From Methylocystis sp. (GTDB taxonomy: Bacteria > Pseudomonadota > Alphaproteobacteria > Rhizobiales > Beijerinckiaceae): DNA of 53,875 nt. Under the pieces are notes generated by a model. The model had not been told where the DNA came from and did no database searches. It saw only the letters and a program-made list of their open reading frames with translations. Made by a program: the position numbers and the translations under genes. Positions within the stretch are counted from its first letter, which is position 1. The number at the start of each line of letters is the position of its first letter. The DNA lies in the NCBI RefSeq assembly GCF_021731785.1, contig NZ_JAKFWS010000107.1, forward strand, positions 1-53,875, written 5' to 3'. Shown one piece after another: positions 27,478-36,222 of this stretch.

Positions 27478-28107
27478 TTATCCGCCTTGGGGCGATTCCG
27501 TGGTCTGTGCGATCGAACTCGCATAAGTCACGACGTAACGGCTCAATTTCTCTCTCAGGTCGCCGAAGGCCATGCCCATACGGTTATAGCCGATTGCGGC
27601 CGGGATGGCGGCGGCGAGCCCATAGGCCGTCGCGGCCAAAGCGTCTGCGATGCCGGGGGCGACGACCGCAAGACTGGTGTCCTGCGTCTGCGCAATTCCC
27701 GAGAAGCTCGACATAATGCCCCAGACCGTGCCGAACAGGCCGATAAATGGGCCCGCCGAGGCGACGACCGCCAGAACGGGAAGGCCGCCTTCGGCGTCGA
27801 GCATGAATTCACGCGCGGCGCGGTTCATCTGCTGGAGCACGCGTTCGCGCTTCAGATGAGGCGTTTCGTCGGGCAGTTCGGCATGCGAGGCTTCGCTTGC
27901 GGCCGCGGCGATCGGCCACAGAACGCCGATGTCGCCGCCGGCGCGCGCGCGATCGAGCGCCTTCGACAGCCGCACAAGAACAAAAACGCCGTCGATGATG
28001 AGCACCCAGGTCCAAACCGCCGCGGCGAGAAGAAGCGCCATCACCACTTTGCTGACTGGTCCGGCATAAAGAAACATGCCGAGGGGCGACATTGGCGCGA
28101 AATCCAT
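27478..28107 (-). CDS. exbB: MotA/TolQ/ExbB-type proton channel
   Basis: This 209-residue inner-membrane protein is a proton-channel subunit of the ExbB/TolQ family, which with ExbD turns proton flow into motion of TonB. The first helix is near 18-45. The core motif GPFIGLFGTVWGIMSSF (119-135) and the last-helix motif ADALAATAYGLAAAIPA (155-171) carry the conserved Thr127 and Thr160. It starts 34 bp after the TonB-like gene and shares its strand, so the two should be co-transcribed. No ExbD/TolR gene follows in the 143-bp gap before the transporter gene. It could instead be TolQ, but the partner context favours ExbB. Confidence 0.87.
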   Translation of the reverse strand: MDFAPMSPLGMFLYAGPVSKVVMALLLAAAVWTWVLIIDGVFVLVRLSKALDRARAGGDIGVLWPIAAAASEASHAELPDETPHLKRERVLQQMNRAAREFMLDAEGGLPVLAVVASAGPFIGLFGTVWGIMSSFSGIAQTQDTSLAVVAPGIADALAATAYGLAAAIPAAIGYNRMGMAFGDLREKLSRYVVTYASSIAQTTESPQGG

Positions 28108-28141
28108 TGCAACGCTCTCCTGAGGCTCGCGCGGCTATGCG

Positions 28142-28963
28142 CTATTGAAAGGTGATGCCCTGGCGCGCGAACACCGGCCCGCAGCTGCCTGGCCCACGCG
28201 AAGAGGCGACGATGCGCCGCGCGAGCGCTGCATGCGCCGGGCTTCCGCCAGAGACTGAAATGCCCGAAATACCGCCGCCGGCGTTGATATAGAAGGACAC
28301 GGAGACCGTTCCCGGCCCCAGGCTTGTCACGGCAGGCGTACGACCGCGGATCGAAGCGGCGACCTGGGCGATGCAACTCGCTTGTGAGGCGGCGGAAGCG
28401 TCGCCTCGGCCCCCCGGCAATCCGAAGCGGCCCGCGACTCGCGCCGTGCCGGAACCCTGGCCGGTCCCACCGGGGAGGCCATAGCGCCGACCGGTCCGGG
28501 CGGCGCGCTCGCCGTCTCTTGCGGCTTCTCGCTTTTCCCGCGCTTTTTGCTCGGCTTTCTTGGGCTTCTCGACCTTTTCCTTTTTCTCGGCCTTTTCTTT
28601 CTTCTCGGGCGCTTGAACCGCGTCGGGCTCCATGATCAGCGGGGACGGCGGCGCGTCGGAGATCAGCTCATCCATTCCCTCAACGCTAAGAGACGCCGTT
28701 TCGATTGGGAGCGGTTCCTCGAGCGAATCTCCCTCGGGCGCGAGATCGCCAGCCTCCAGGGAAACGCCCTCCGGAATGAGTTCCGCGTCTATGGCGTTCA
28801 AGTCGATGACCGGAGACTGCGGCCAGTAAACGCCTGAAGCGAAGAAGGCGACGAATATCGCGACAACCGAAATGGCGGAGAGGGGATGCAGCCAACGGGG
28901 CCTGAGTGGCGGGCGATCTTGAACCTGCGCGCCTGTTTTGGGACTCGTCGTAATCTTATTCAC
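28142..28963 (-). CDS. tonB: TonB-family energy transducer
   Basis: This 273-residue protein spans the periplasm to energise outer-membrane receptors. One N-terminal membrane anchor lies at about 27-46 and an acidic Pro-containing stretch at 50-120. A Lys/Glu-rich stretch follows (EKKEKAEKKEKVEKPKKAEQ begins at 120). Two copies of an R-Y/F-GLPGG motif lie at about 160-166 and 179-185. The C-terminal TonB-like domain is 195-273 (SCIAQVAASIRGR, VSFYINAGGGISGISVSGGS) with Cys197 and Cys261 possibly disulphide-linked. A palindrome lies 28 bases upstream of its start. Its receptor is not in the window. Confidence 0.82.
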   Translation of the reverse strand: MNKITTSPKTGAQVQDRPPLRPRWLHPLSAISVVAIFVAFFASGVYWPQSPVIDLNAIDAELIPEGVSLEAGDLAPEGDSLEEPLPIETASLSVEGMDELISDAPPSPLIMEPDAVQAPEKKEKAEKKEKVEKPKKAEQKAREKREAARDGERAARTGRRYGLPGGTGQGSGTARVAGRFGLPGGRGDASAASQASCIAQVAASIRGRTPAVTSLGPGTVSVSFYINAGGGISGISVSGGSPAHAALARRIVASSRGPGSCGPVFARQGITFQ

Positions 28964-28991
28964 TTTTCAAGCGCTCCGCCGATGCGCCATT

Positions 28992-29007
28992 TATGATCTG
29001 CATCATA
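28992..29007. promoter_or_regulatory. Palindrome between divergent tonB and pseudouridine synthase genes
   Basis: TATGAT (28992-28997) is a perfect inverted repeat with ATCATA (29002-29007), spaced by four bases. It sits 29 bases upstream of the tonB-like start, where an operator would act. Iron- or metal-dependent regulation is plausible for tonB genes, but the site does not clearly match a Fur, Irr or RirA consensus I can recall. Confidence 0.35.
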
Positions 29008-29090
29008 CGCAGGAAGCTTGGCGCTTCAAGCCGTCGCCGGGAGGTGCGGCTTTGTGCGGCGCCTGAAAAGGCGGCCGTGTCCTGATCGAC

Positions 29091-30194
29091 ATGCGGCCGG
29101 CTTTGGCCGATAAGCCGGTCATGGCCGCCAGTCCAAAACCGCCGACGCCCGCCGCCGCGTCAGGCGTCGCCACCGCCGTCGTCGCCGAAGACGAGGCGGG
29201 CATGCGCCTCGACCGCTGGTTCAAGCGGCGCTACCCCGCGCTCGCTTTGTCCCATCTCGCTAAAATCTGCCGCAAGGGCGAGGTGCGGGTCGACGGCAAG
29301 CGCGTCGAAACCTCGACGCGGCTCGAAGAAGGACAGAAAGTTCGGGTGCCGCCGTTAAGGATCGAGGCGCCCGCCGCGCCGGCGGTGGAGCGCGTCGACC
29401 CCAAGGACGCGCGGGCGCTGGCCGACATGACGCTCTTTGAGGACAAGGATTTGCTCGTCCTCAACAAGCCCTACGGGCTGGCGACGCAGGGCGGCTCAGG
29501 TCAAACGCGCCATATTGACGGGATGTTGGAATCGCTCGCCAAAGGCGATACGCGTCCCGTGCTGGTGCATCGCCTCGACCGCGACACGTCGGGCGTGCTG
29601 CTCGTCGCCAAGAACCGGCGGATGGCCGCCGACCTCGGCGAGATTTTCCGCTCCCGGCAGGCCACGAAGATCTATTGGGCGCTTGTCGAGGGCGTGCCGA
29701 AACCGGCGCAGGGCCGGATCTCGCTCTATCTCGCGAAAGGCGCCGGCATGGAGAAGACCAGAGGCGGCGCAAGAGACCTCGAGAAAATGCGCGTCGCCAA
29801 GCATGGCGAGTCCGACGCGCAGCATTCGCTGACCTATTACGCGATCGTCGACAAGGTCGCGCCGCGCTGCGCCTGGCTGTCGATGAAGCCGCTGACCGGC
29901 CGCACGCATCAGCTGCGCGCTCATGCGGAGGCGATCGGCCATCCGATCTTCGGCGACCCCAAATATGGCCATCGCCCCGAGGACGAGGTCCGAAGGCGCG
30001 ATCCGCTGCGGGCGATGCCCCAGGGGCTTGAGCGCAAGCTGCACCTCCTCGCCCGCCGCCTTGTGCTGCCGCATCCCAAAGGCGGAACTCTGGACGTGAC
30101 CGCGCCGCTGCCCGATCATATGCAACAAAGCTGGGAGATGTTCGGCTTCGACGTGAAACGTCACGACCCGATCGAAGATGCGCCAGACGCGTGA
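29091..30194 (+). CDS. RluA family 23S rRNA pseudouridine synthase
   Basis: This 367-residue enzyme changes uridine to pseudouridine in rRNA. An N-terminal S4 RNA-binding domain (AGMRLDRWFKRRYPALALSH) is followed by the catalytic domain with VHRLDRDTSGVLLVA, whose Asp in HRLDRDTSG is the nucleophile. Further marks are LNKPYGLATQGG, TGRTHQLRAHAEAIGHPI and FGDPKYG. It is most like RluC. An insert near 200-220 (GMEKTRGGARDLEKMR) is commonly seen in alphaproteobacterial members. The start could be ATG 29091 or ATG 29121; neither has a good ribosome-binding site. The following gene starts 113 bp on. Confidence 0.9.
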   Translation: MRPALADKPVMAASPKPPTPAAASGVATAVVAEDEAGMRLDRWFKRRYPALALSHLAKICRKGEVRVDGKRVETSTRLEEGQKVRVPPLRIEAPAAPAVERVDPKDARALADMTLFEDKDLLVLNKPYGLATQGGSGQTRHIDGMLESLAKGDTRPVLVHRLDRDTSGVLLVAKNRRMAADLGEIFRSRQATKIYWALVEGVPKPAQGRISLYLAKGAGMEKTRGGARDLEKMRVAKHGESDAQHSLTYYAIVDKVAPRCAWLSMKPLTGRTHQLRAHAEAIGHPIFGDPKYGHRPEDEVRRRDPLRAMPQGLERKLHLLARRLVLPHPKGGTLDVTAPLPDHMQQSWEMFGFDVKRHDPIEDAPDA

Positions 30195-30307
30195 GTCGCC
30201 TTTTTGGCGCGTCATGCTTGTCGCGAGCATCCACGCCGTGGGTGTCCCAAGCCCGGCCATGCCGAAAGGGAAGCGCGTTTCGTTCGGACGCCCTCTAGGA
30301 TTGACAT

Positions 30308-31120
30308 ATGTCAAAAGAACCCACGGGCCTCGAAGCCGAGTTCTTCGTTTCTCCTGAAGAGCGCGATCCGGTAAAGGCCGCGCGCGAACCGGCGCGCGCT
30401 TTGCCGAAGCGTTTCTATAAGGAGGCGGTCGCGGCGCCCACCGAAGGGGGATACGGCGTTTTTCTCGACGGCCGGCCGGTCAATACGCCGGCAAGACGCC
30501 CGCTAGTTGCGCCGTCGCGGCTGCTCATGGAAGGGGTCGCCGCCGAATGGGCGGGCCAGGGCGAAACGATCGATCCCGCGACGATGCCGCTGACCAAGCT
30601 GATGAACACGTCGCTCGATGGGGTGGCGGCCCAAATGGCCGATGTCGAGGCCGAAATCGTCAAATACGCGGGCTCCGACCTCATCTGCTACCGCGCCGGC
30701 GCGCCGGAGAGCTTGGCGGCCGCCCAGTCGGCGGCCTGGGACCCGCTCGTCGCCTTCGCGCGCGACAAGCTCGGGGCGAAATTCGCGCTCGCCGAAGGCG
30801 TCATGTTCATCGAACAGCCGCAGGAGGCGCTCGACGCCTTTGCGCGCGCCGTGCGCGACTATGTGGGCGAGGGGGCGAGCGCCCCGCTCAGGCTCGCGGC
30901 GCTCGACGTCATGACGACGCTCACAGGTTCGGCGGTCATCGCGCTCGCGACCGCGCTGCGAGAATTAGACGTGGCCATGGCCTGGAACGCCGCCAACATC
31001 GATGAAGACTGGCAGATGCGCGCCTGGGGCGCGGACGCCGAGGCTTTGGCCCGGCGGGCGGCGCGTCTTAATGAGTTCCAGGCTGCGGCGACTTTGTCGC
31101 GCCATTCGACGCCCCAGTAA
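30308..31120 (+). CDS. ATP12-family F1-ATPase assembly chaperone
   Basis: This 270-residue soluble protein matches the ATP12 chaperone family, which binds the F1 alpha subunit during ATP synthase assembly in mitochondria and alphaproteobacteria. Family marks are ALPKRFYKEA, the middle block VFLDGRPVNTPARRPL, EWAGQGETIDPATMPLTKL, a conserved acidic region SDLICYRAGAPESLA, and the end WNAANIDEDWQMRAWG. The ATG is preceded by a GA-poor leader, so the site is average. The gene lies between the pseudouridine synthase and nuoA, next to energy genes although the ATP synthase itself is elsewhere. The 186 bases before nuoA show no clear promoter to me. Confidence 0.93.
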   Translation: MSKEPTGLEAEFFVSPEERDPVKAAREPARALPKRFYKEAVAAPTEGGYGVFLDGRPVNTPARRPLVAPSRLLMEGVAAEWAGQGETIDPATMPLTKLMNTSLDGVAAQMADVEAEIVKYAGSDLICYRAGAPESLAAAQSAAWDPLVAFARDKLGAKFALAEGVMFIEQPQEALDAFARAVRDYVGEGASAPLRLAALDVMTTLTGSAVIALATALRELDVAMAWNAANIDEDWQMRAWGADAEALARRAARLNEFQAAATLSRHSTPQ

Positions 31121-31306
31121 TCGACCGCCCGTTTTGAAGGCGCCTTCGATCAAGGCTGCGGCCAAATCGCTGGCCGGGCGCTTCCTCTCTTGCTTTGCAC
31201 AATGGCCTTTGTTACGGAACGCGCGGCCTGGAGTCGTTCTAAGGAAAACAGCCAAGGAAACGCTCCCGCGACCGGCCGTCGCCCCGCCGAAGTCGGACAA
31301 GACTCG

Positions 31307-31672
31307 ATGCCCCTGCTGCTCGAACAATATCTGCCGCTGGCGATTTTCATCGCGCTTTCGGCGGTGATCTCCGGCGCGCTGCTCGTCGCGCCCTTCCTGC
31401 TCGCCTTCAAGGCGCCGGACCCCGAAAAAATGTCCGCCTATGAATGCGGCTTCAACCCGTTCAACGACGCGCGCATGAAATTCGACGTGCGCTTCTATCT
31501 GGTTTCTCTCCTTTTCATCGTCTTCGATCTTGAAGTGGCCTTTCTCTTTCCCTGGGCGGTGGCCTTCAAGGAAGCGGGCGCCTTCGGCTTCTGGTCGATG
31601 ATGGTCTTCCTTGGCGTGCTCACCGTCGGCTTCGTCTACGAGTGGCGCAAGGGAGCTCTGGAATGGGATTGA
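31307..31672 (+). CDS. nuoA: NADH-quinone oxidoreductase subunit A
   Basis: NuoA (121 residues) is a small membrane subunit of respiratory complex I, close to the quinone-binding junction. Three helices are visible. The conserved loop [20 protein letters not shown] lies between the first and second, and the second helix begins with [21 protein letters not shown] start it at ATG 31307; the open frame further upstream adds low-complexity sequence only. This is the first gene of the fourteen-gene nuo operon. It overlaps nuoB by 10 bases. Confidence 0.97.
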   Translation: MPLLLEQYLPLAIFIALSAVISGALLVAPFLLAFKAPDPEKMSAYECGFNPFNDARMKFDVRFYLVSLLFIVFDLEVAFLFPWAVAFKEAGAFGFWSMMVFLGVLTVGFVYEWRKGALEWD

Positions 31673-32253
31673 TCGAGAAGGAAGGCGCGCGCCAGACCCT
31701 GGTCGCGCCGCAGGCCAAGGGACTGATCGATCCGCGCACCGGCAAGCCTGTCGGCTCGGACGACCCGTTCTTTCTTCATCTCAACGACGAACTCGCCGAC
31801 AAGGGCTTTTTCGTCACCGCGACGGATGACGTCATCAACTGGGCGCGGACCGGCTCGCTGATGTGGATGACCTTCGGCCTCGCCTGCTGCGCCGTCGAGA
31901 TGATCCAGGCGGCGATGCCGCGCTACGATCTGGAGCGTTTCGGATTTGCGCCGCGCGCGAGCCCGCGCCAGTCGGATTGCATCATCATCGCCGGCACGCT
32001 GACCAACAAAATGGCGCCGGCGCTCCGCAAGGTTTACGACCAGATGCCGGAGCCGCGCTACGTCATCTCGATGGGCTCCTGCGCCAATGGCGGCGGCTAC
32101 TACCACTATTCCTATTCGGTGGTGCGCGGCTGCGATCGCATCATTCCGGTCGACATCTATGTGCCGGGATGCCCGCCTTCGGCCGAGGCGCTCGTTTACG
32201 GCATGCTGCTGCTGCAGAAGAAAATCCGGCGCACGGGCACGATCGAGCGCTAA
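31663..32253 (+). CDS. nuoB: NADH-quinone oxidoreductase subunit B
   Basis: NuoB (196 residues) carries cluster N2, the last Fe-S cluster, which passes electrons to quinone. The ligand Cys residues are visible in [11 protein letters not shown], in SMGSCANGG and in [11 protein letters not shown]. The start ATG 31663 lies inside the end of nuoA. The protein begins [17 protein letters not shown], an N-terminal extension usual in alphaproteobacteria. After its stop there are 160 bp, most of which is a large palindromic repeat, before nuoC. Confidence 0.98.
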   Translation: MGLIEKEGARQTLVAPQAKGLIDPRTGKPVGSDDPFFLHLNDELADKGFFVTATDDVINWARTGSLMWMTFGLACCAVEMIQAAMPRYDLERFGFAPRASPRQSDCIIIAGTLTNKMAPALRKVYDQMPEPRYVISMGSCANGGGYYHYSYSVVRGCDRIIPVDIYVPGCPPSAEALVYGMLLLQKKIRRTGTIER

Positions 32254-32278
32254 CGACGCGAAATTGAGGGTTTGTCCG

Positions 32279-32394
32279 CCCTCGTCCTTCGAGACGCCCG
32301 CTTGCGCGGGCTCCTCAGGATGAGGTCGGGTCAAGCAATTCCCTCATCCTGAGGAGGCGGCGCAGCCGCCGTCTCGAAGGACGAGGGAATTGCG
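32279..32394. repeat. Large nested palindromic repeat between nuoB and nuoC
   Basis: The outer arms are a perfect 18-bp inverted repeat (32279-32296 and 32370-32387, starting CCCTCGTCCTTCGAG). The inner arms are 15 bp (32311-32325 and 32342-32356, CTCCTCAGGATGAGG). Small hairpins GCCCGC/GCGGGC and GGCGGC/GCCGCC fill the gaps, and GCAATTCCCTC also recurs inverted at 32384-32394. The whole forms a cruciform-like RNA. It is a dispersed repeat of a kind frequent in Rhizobiales genomes (from memory). It sits in the operon's only large gap near the 5' end and could alter the nuoAB to nuoC ratio. Confidence 0.9.
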
Positions 32395-32413
32395 GCACGC
32401 CAAGGAATTTAGA

Positions 32414-33016
32414 ATGTCGGCTGAGTTGGAAGCTCTCGGCGCAAGGATTAGCGGCGCCCTGCCAGGCGCGATCATGGCCGCGAAGGTCGCCTGTGGCGAA
32501 CTCACGCTGACCGTGGCGCGGCCGCGTTGGCTCGAGGTCGCGACGCATCTGCGCGACGACCCCGACTGTCTCTTTGTGTGCTTCATCGACGTGACGGCGG
32601 CGGATTATCCCGAGCGCGCTGAGCGTTTCGAGGTTGTCGCGCATCTGCTCTCGCCCAAATACAACCGCCGCATCCGGATCAAGACGCCGGCGTCCGAAGA
32701 AACGCCTGTCGCATCATTGACCGCGCTCTATCCCGGCGCCGACTGGTTCGAGCGCGAGACCTACGATCTCTTCGGCGTGATTTTTTCCGGCCATCCCGAT
32801 TTGCGCCGCATCATGACCGACTACGGCTTCGCCGGTCATCCGCTGCGCAAGGACTTCCCGATGACCGGCTTCGTCGAGGTGCGCTACGACGACGAGCAGA
32901 AGCGCGTCGTTTATGAGCCCGTGCGGCTCAGTCAGGAATACCGCAACTTCGATTTTCTCTCGCCGTGGGAGGGCGTGCATTACGACCTGCCGGGCGATGA
33001 AAAGGCGAGTAAGTGA
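32414..33016 (+). CDS. nuoC: NADH-quinone oxidoreductase subunit C
   Basis: NuoC (200 residues) is a peripheral-arm subunit of complex I that contacts NuoD. Family marks are [19 protein letters not shown] and the [19 protein letters not shown] block, and the protein ends with [16 protein letters not shown]. The start ATG 32414 has AAGGA (32402-32406) just upstream; codons further upstream lie in the repeat. The stop overlaps the GTG start of nuoD (GTGA). Confidence 0.97.
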   Translation: MSAELEALGARISGALPGAIMAAKVACGELTLTVARPRWLEVATHLRDDPDCLFVCFIDVTAADYPERAERFEVVAHLLSPKYNRRIRIKTPASEETPVASLTALYPGADWFERETYDLFGVIFSGHPDLRRIMTDYGFAGHPLRKDFPMTGFVEVRYDDEQKRVVYEPVRLSQEYRNFDFLSPWEGVHYDLPGDEKASK

Positions 33017-34248
33017 GCGCGTCGCAGATGAACGATCAAACGCCAGCGCCAGACCAACCGGCCTCCCAAGGCCTGCGCAACTTCAACATCAACTTCGGTC
33101 CGCAGCATCCGGCTGCGCATGGCGTGCTGCGCCTCATTCTCGAACTCGACGGTGAAGTCGTCGAGCGCGTCGACCCGCATGTCGGTTTTCTCCATCGCGG
33201 CACCGAGAAGCTGATGGAGGCGCGAACCTATCTGCAGAACGTGCCATATTTCGATCGGCTCGATTATTGCGCGCCGATGAATCAGGAACATGCGTTCTGT
33301 CTTGCGATCGAGCGTCTGCTCGGCGTCGACGTTCCGCGTCGCGGCCAGCTTATCCGCGTGCTTTACGCCGAAATCGGCCGTCTCTTGTCGCATCTCCTGA
33401 ACGTCACTTCGCAGGCGATGGACGTTGGCGCGCTTACGCCGCCGCTGTGGGGCTATGAGGAGCGCGAAAAGCTGATGGTGTTCTATGAGCGCGCCTCGGG
33501 CGCGCGCATGCACGCCAATTATTTCCGGCCCGGCGGCGTCGCGCGCGACCTGCCCGACCAGCTCGTCGAGGACATCGGCGCCTTTTGCGATCCATTCTTG
33601 AAAGTCGTCGAGGATCTCGACGAACTCTTCATCGGCAACCGTATCTTCAAGCAGCGCAATGTCGACATTGGCGTCATCTCGCTTGAGGACGCCTGGAAAT
33701 GGGGCTTCTCGGGAGTGATGGTGCGCGGCTCGGGCGCCGCTTGGGATTTGCGCAAGGCGCAGCCCTATGAATGCTACGAGGAAATGGAATTCGACATTCC
33801 GGTCGGCAAGCATGGCGATTGCTATGACCGCGCCGTGATCCGCATGGAGGAAATGCGGCAGTCGACGTCGATCATGAAGCAATGCGTCGAGAAGCTGATG
33901 CGCGCCGAAAACCGCGGCCCGGTGATGACGCCCAATCATAAGATCACGCCGCCGTCGCGCGGCGAGATGAAGCGCTCGATGGAGGCGCTCATCCATCACT
34001 TCAAACTGTTCACCGAAGGCTTTCACGTGCCGCAAGGCGAAGTCTACGCCGCGGTTGAGGCGCCCAAGGGCGAATTTGGCGTCTATCTCGTGTCGGATGG
34101 CGGCGACAAGCCCTATCGCTGCAAGATTCGCGCGCCGGGCTTCGCCCATCTGTCCGCCATGGATTTTCTCTGCAAGAACCACATGCTCGCTGACGTCTCG
34201 GCGATTCTGGGTTCGCTCGATATCGTCTTCGGGGAGGTCGATCGCTAA
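33013..34248 (+). CDS. nuoD: NADH-quinone oxidoreductase subunit D
   Basis: NuoD (411 residues, about 400 usual) forms the quinone-binding pocket with NuoB. It is related to the large subunit of [NiFe] hydrogenases but carries no nickel. Marks are [36 protein letters not shown] and, near the end, [15 protein letters not shown]. The start is GTG 33013 in a GTGA overlap with nuoC; ATG 33028 is a possible alternative. The stop codon shares one base with the start of nuoE (TAATG). Confidence 0.98.
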   Translation: MSASQMNDQTPAPDQPASQGLRNFNINFGPQHPAAHGVLRLILELDGEVVERVDPHVGFLHRGTEKLMEARTYLQNVPYFDRLDYCAPMNQEHAFCLAIERLLGVDVPRRGQLIRVLYAEIGRLLSHLLNVTSQAMDVGALTPPLWGYEEREKLMVFYERASGARMHANYFRPGGVARDLPDQLVEDIGAFCDPFLKVVEDLDELFIGNRIFKQRNVDIGVISLEDAWKWGFSGVMVRGSGAAWDLRKAQPYECYEEMEFDIPVGKHGDCYDRAVIRMEEMRQSTSIMKQCVEKLMRAENRGPVMTPNHKITPPSRGEMKRSMEALIHHFKLFTEGFHVPQGEVYAAVEAPKGEFGVYLVSDGGDKPYRCKIRAPGFAHLSAMDFLCKNHMLADVSAILGSLDIVFGEVDR

Positions 34249-34862
34249 TGTCCGTCCGTCGTCTCGCCGAAGAACAAACCGAGAGCTTCGAATTCACGCC
34301 CGAAAACAAGGCGTGGCTCGACGAGCAGATCGCCAAATACCCTGACGGCCGACAGGCGTCCATGGTCGTGCCGGCGCTGTGGCAGGCGCAAAAGCAGCAT
34401 GACAATTGGCTGTCGCAGGCGGCGATCGAAAATGTCGCGCAGGCGCTCGGCATGGCGAAGATTCGCGTGCTCGAAATCGCGACCTTCTATTCGATGTTCA
34501 ATCTGGCGCCGGTCGGCAAATATTTCATCCAGCTTTGCGGCACGACGCCCTGCCTGCTCGCCGGCTCGGATGAAATTATCGACGTGCTGCAGCGCCGCGT
34601 CGGCCCTCAGCGCCGCGTGACCGACGACGGGCTGTTTTCCTGGCTTGAAGTCGAGTGCCTCGGCGCCTGCTGCAACGCGCCGATGGTGCAGATCAACGAC
34701 GACTATTACGAGGATCTGACGGCCGAGAATTTCGAGAAGCTTCTCGACAATCTCGCTGCGGGCCGTCCTGTGAAGACTGGCTCGCAGATTGGGCGCGTCT
34801 CTTCGGAGCCGGTCGGCAAGCTCACGAGTCTCACGTCGTTTTACGGCGACGGCGCGAAATAG
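34248..34862 (+). CDS. nuoE: NADH-quinone oxidoreductase subunit E
   Basis: NuoE (204 residues) is the thioredoxin-fold subunit with the 2Fe-2S cluster N1a in the NADH module. Cluster ligands are in QLCGTTPCLLAG and VECLGACCNAPMV. An N-terminal helical part (VVPALWQAQKQHDNWLS, then IENVAQALGM) is typical. The C-terminal 45 residues after DDYYEDLT are a low-complexity tail, common in this group. Its start overlaps the nuoD stop by one base. Confidence 0.97.
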   Translation: MSVRRLAEEQTESFEFTPENKAWLDEQIAKYPDGRQASMVVPALWQAQKQHDNWLSQAAIENVAQALGMAKIRVLEIATFYSMFNLAPVGKYFIQLCGTTPCLLAGSDEIIDVLQRRVGPQRRVTDDGLFSWLEVECLGACCNAPMVQINDDYYEDLTAENFEKLLDNLAAGRPVKTGSQIGRVSSEPVGKLTSLTSFYGDGAK

Positions 34863-34883
34863 GCGGAGGGAAGAGGAGAAACC

Positions 34884-36188
34884 ATGCTTTCCGACGCAGA
34901 TCGAATTTTCACCAATCTTTATGGCTTGGGCGACCGCTCGCTTGCCGGCGCGCGAAAGCGTGGCCAGTGGGACAAAACCAAGGCGCTGCTCGACAAGGGT
35001 CGCGACTCGATCATCAATGAGATCAAGGCCTCAGGTCTGCGCGGGCGCGGCGGCGCCGGTTTTTCGACCGGCCTCAAATGGTCCTTCATGCCGAAGGAAA
35101 TCGATCCGAAGCGTCCGCATTATCTCGTCATCAACGCCGACGAGTCGGAGCCCGGCACCTGCAAAGATCGCGAGATCATGCGCAACGATCCGCATACGCT
35201 GGTCGAAGGCGCGCTTGTCGCGAGCTACGCCATGGGCGCGCATGCCTGTTATATCTACATTCGTGGCGAGTTCATCGCCGAGCGCATCGCGCTCCAGAAA
35301 GCCGTCGACGAAGCCTATGAAGCGCGGCTGATCGGCAAGGACAACATCCACGGTTATCCTTTCGATCTTTACGTCCATCACGGCGCCGGCGCCTATATCT
35401 GCGGCGAGGAAACCGCGCTGCTCGAAAGCCTCGAGGGCAAGAAGGGCATGCCCCGCTTGAAGCCGCCGTTCCCCGCCAATGTCGGTCTCTATGGCTGCCC
35501 GACGACGGTCAATAATGTCGAGTCGATCGCCGTCGCGCCGACCATCCTGCGCCGCGGCGCCGCCTGGTTCGCCGGCATCGGCAGGCCCAACAACACCGGC
35601 ACCAAGCTTTTTTCGATTTCCGGCCACGTCAATCGGCCGTGCAACGTCGAAGAGGCCATGTCGATCTCTTTCCGCGAATTGATCGAGACCCATTGCGGCG
35701 GCGTGCGCGGCGGCTGGGACAATCTGCTCGCCGTCATTCCGGGCGGTTCATCGGTGCGCTGCGTGCCATCGCATGAAATCGTCGATTGCCCGATGGACTT
35801 CGACAGTCTCGTGGCGCTTAAATCGGGCCTCGGCACCGCGGCGGTGATCGTCATGGACAAGTCCACCGACATTATTCGCGCCATCGCCCGTCTTGCCTAC
35901 TTCTACAAGCACGAAAGCTGCGGCCAGTGCACACCCTGCCGTGAGGGAACCGGCTGGATGTGGCGCGTCGTGCAGCGCATGGTCGAAGGACGCGCACACA
36001 AGAAAGAGATCGACATGCTGTTCGACGTCTCGAAGCAGATCGAAGGCCACACGATCTGCGCGCTTGGCGACGCCGCGGCATGGCCGATCCAGGGACTGAT
36101 CACGCATTTCCGCGACGTGATTGAACAGCGCATCGATCAATATGCGGCCAATCCGCATCCCGATCCAATCCGCGTGGCGGCCGAGTGA
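34884..36188 (+). CDS. nuoF: NADH-quinone oxidoreductase subunit F
   Basis: NuoF (434 residues) binds NADH, FMN and 4Fe-4S cluster N3; it is the electron entry point of complex I. The glycine-rich flavin/NADH loop is [13 protein letters not shown] near residue 55. The acidic region [14 protein letters not shown] and the cluster motif [12 protein letters not shown] are intact, with the fourth Cys in [13 protein letters not shown]. The ribosome-binding site AGAGGAG precedes the ATG. Spacing to nuoE is 21 bp. Confidence 0.98.
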   Translation: MLSDADRIFTNLYGLGDRSLAGARKRGQWDKTKALLDKGRDSIINEIKASGLRGRGGAGFSTGLKWSFMPKEIDPKRPHYLVINADESEPGTCKDREIMRNDPHTLVEGALVASYAMGAHACYIYIRGEFIAERIALQKAVDEAYEARLIGKDNIHGYPFDLYVHHGAGAYICGEETALLESLEGKKGMPRLKPPFPANVGLYGCPTTVNNVESIAVAPTILRRGAAWFAGIGRPNNTGTKLFSISGHVNRPCNVEEAMSISFRELIETHCGGVRGGWDNLLAVIPGGSSVRCVPSHEIVDCPMDFDSLVALKSGLGTAAVIVMDKSTDIIRAIARLAYFYKHESCGQCTPCREGTGWMWRVVQRMVEGRAHKKEIDMLFDVSKQIEGHTICALGDAAAWPIQGLITHFRDVIEQRIDQYAANPHPDPIRVAAE

Positions 36189-36222
36189 TGATCGAACCCA
36201 TCGAGACTTCGGAGAGAGCGAA

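Noticed and set aside
31121-31306. Promoter for the nuo operon
   Set aside because: TTGCTT and TACGGA-like hexamers can be found, but the match is too weak to call.
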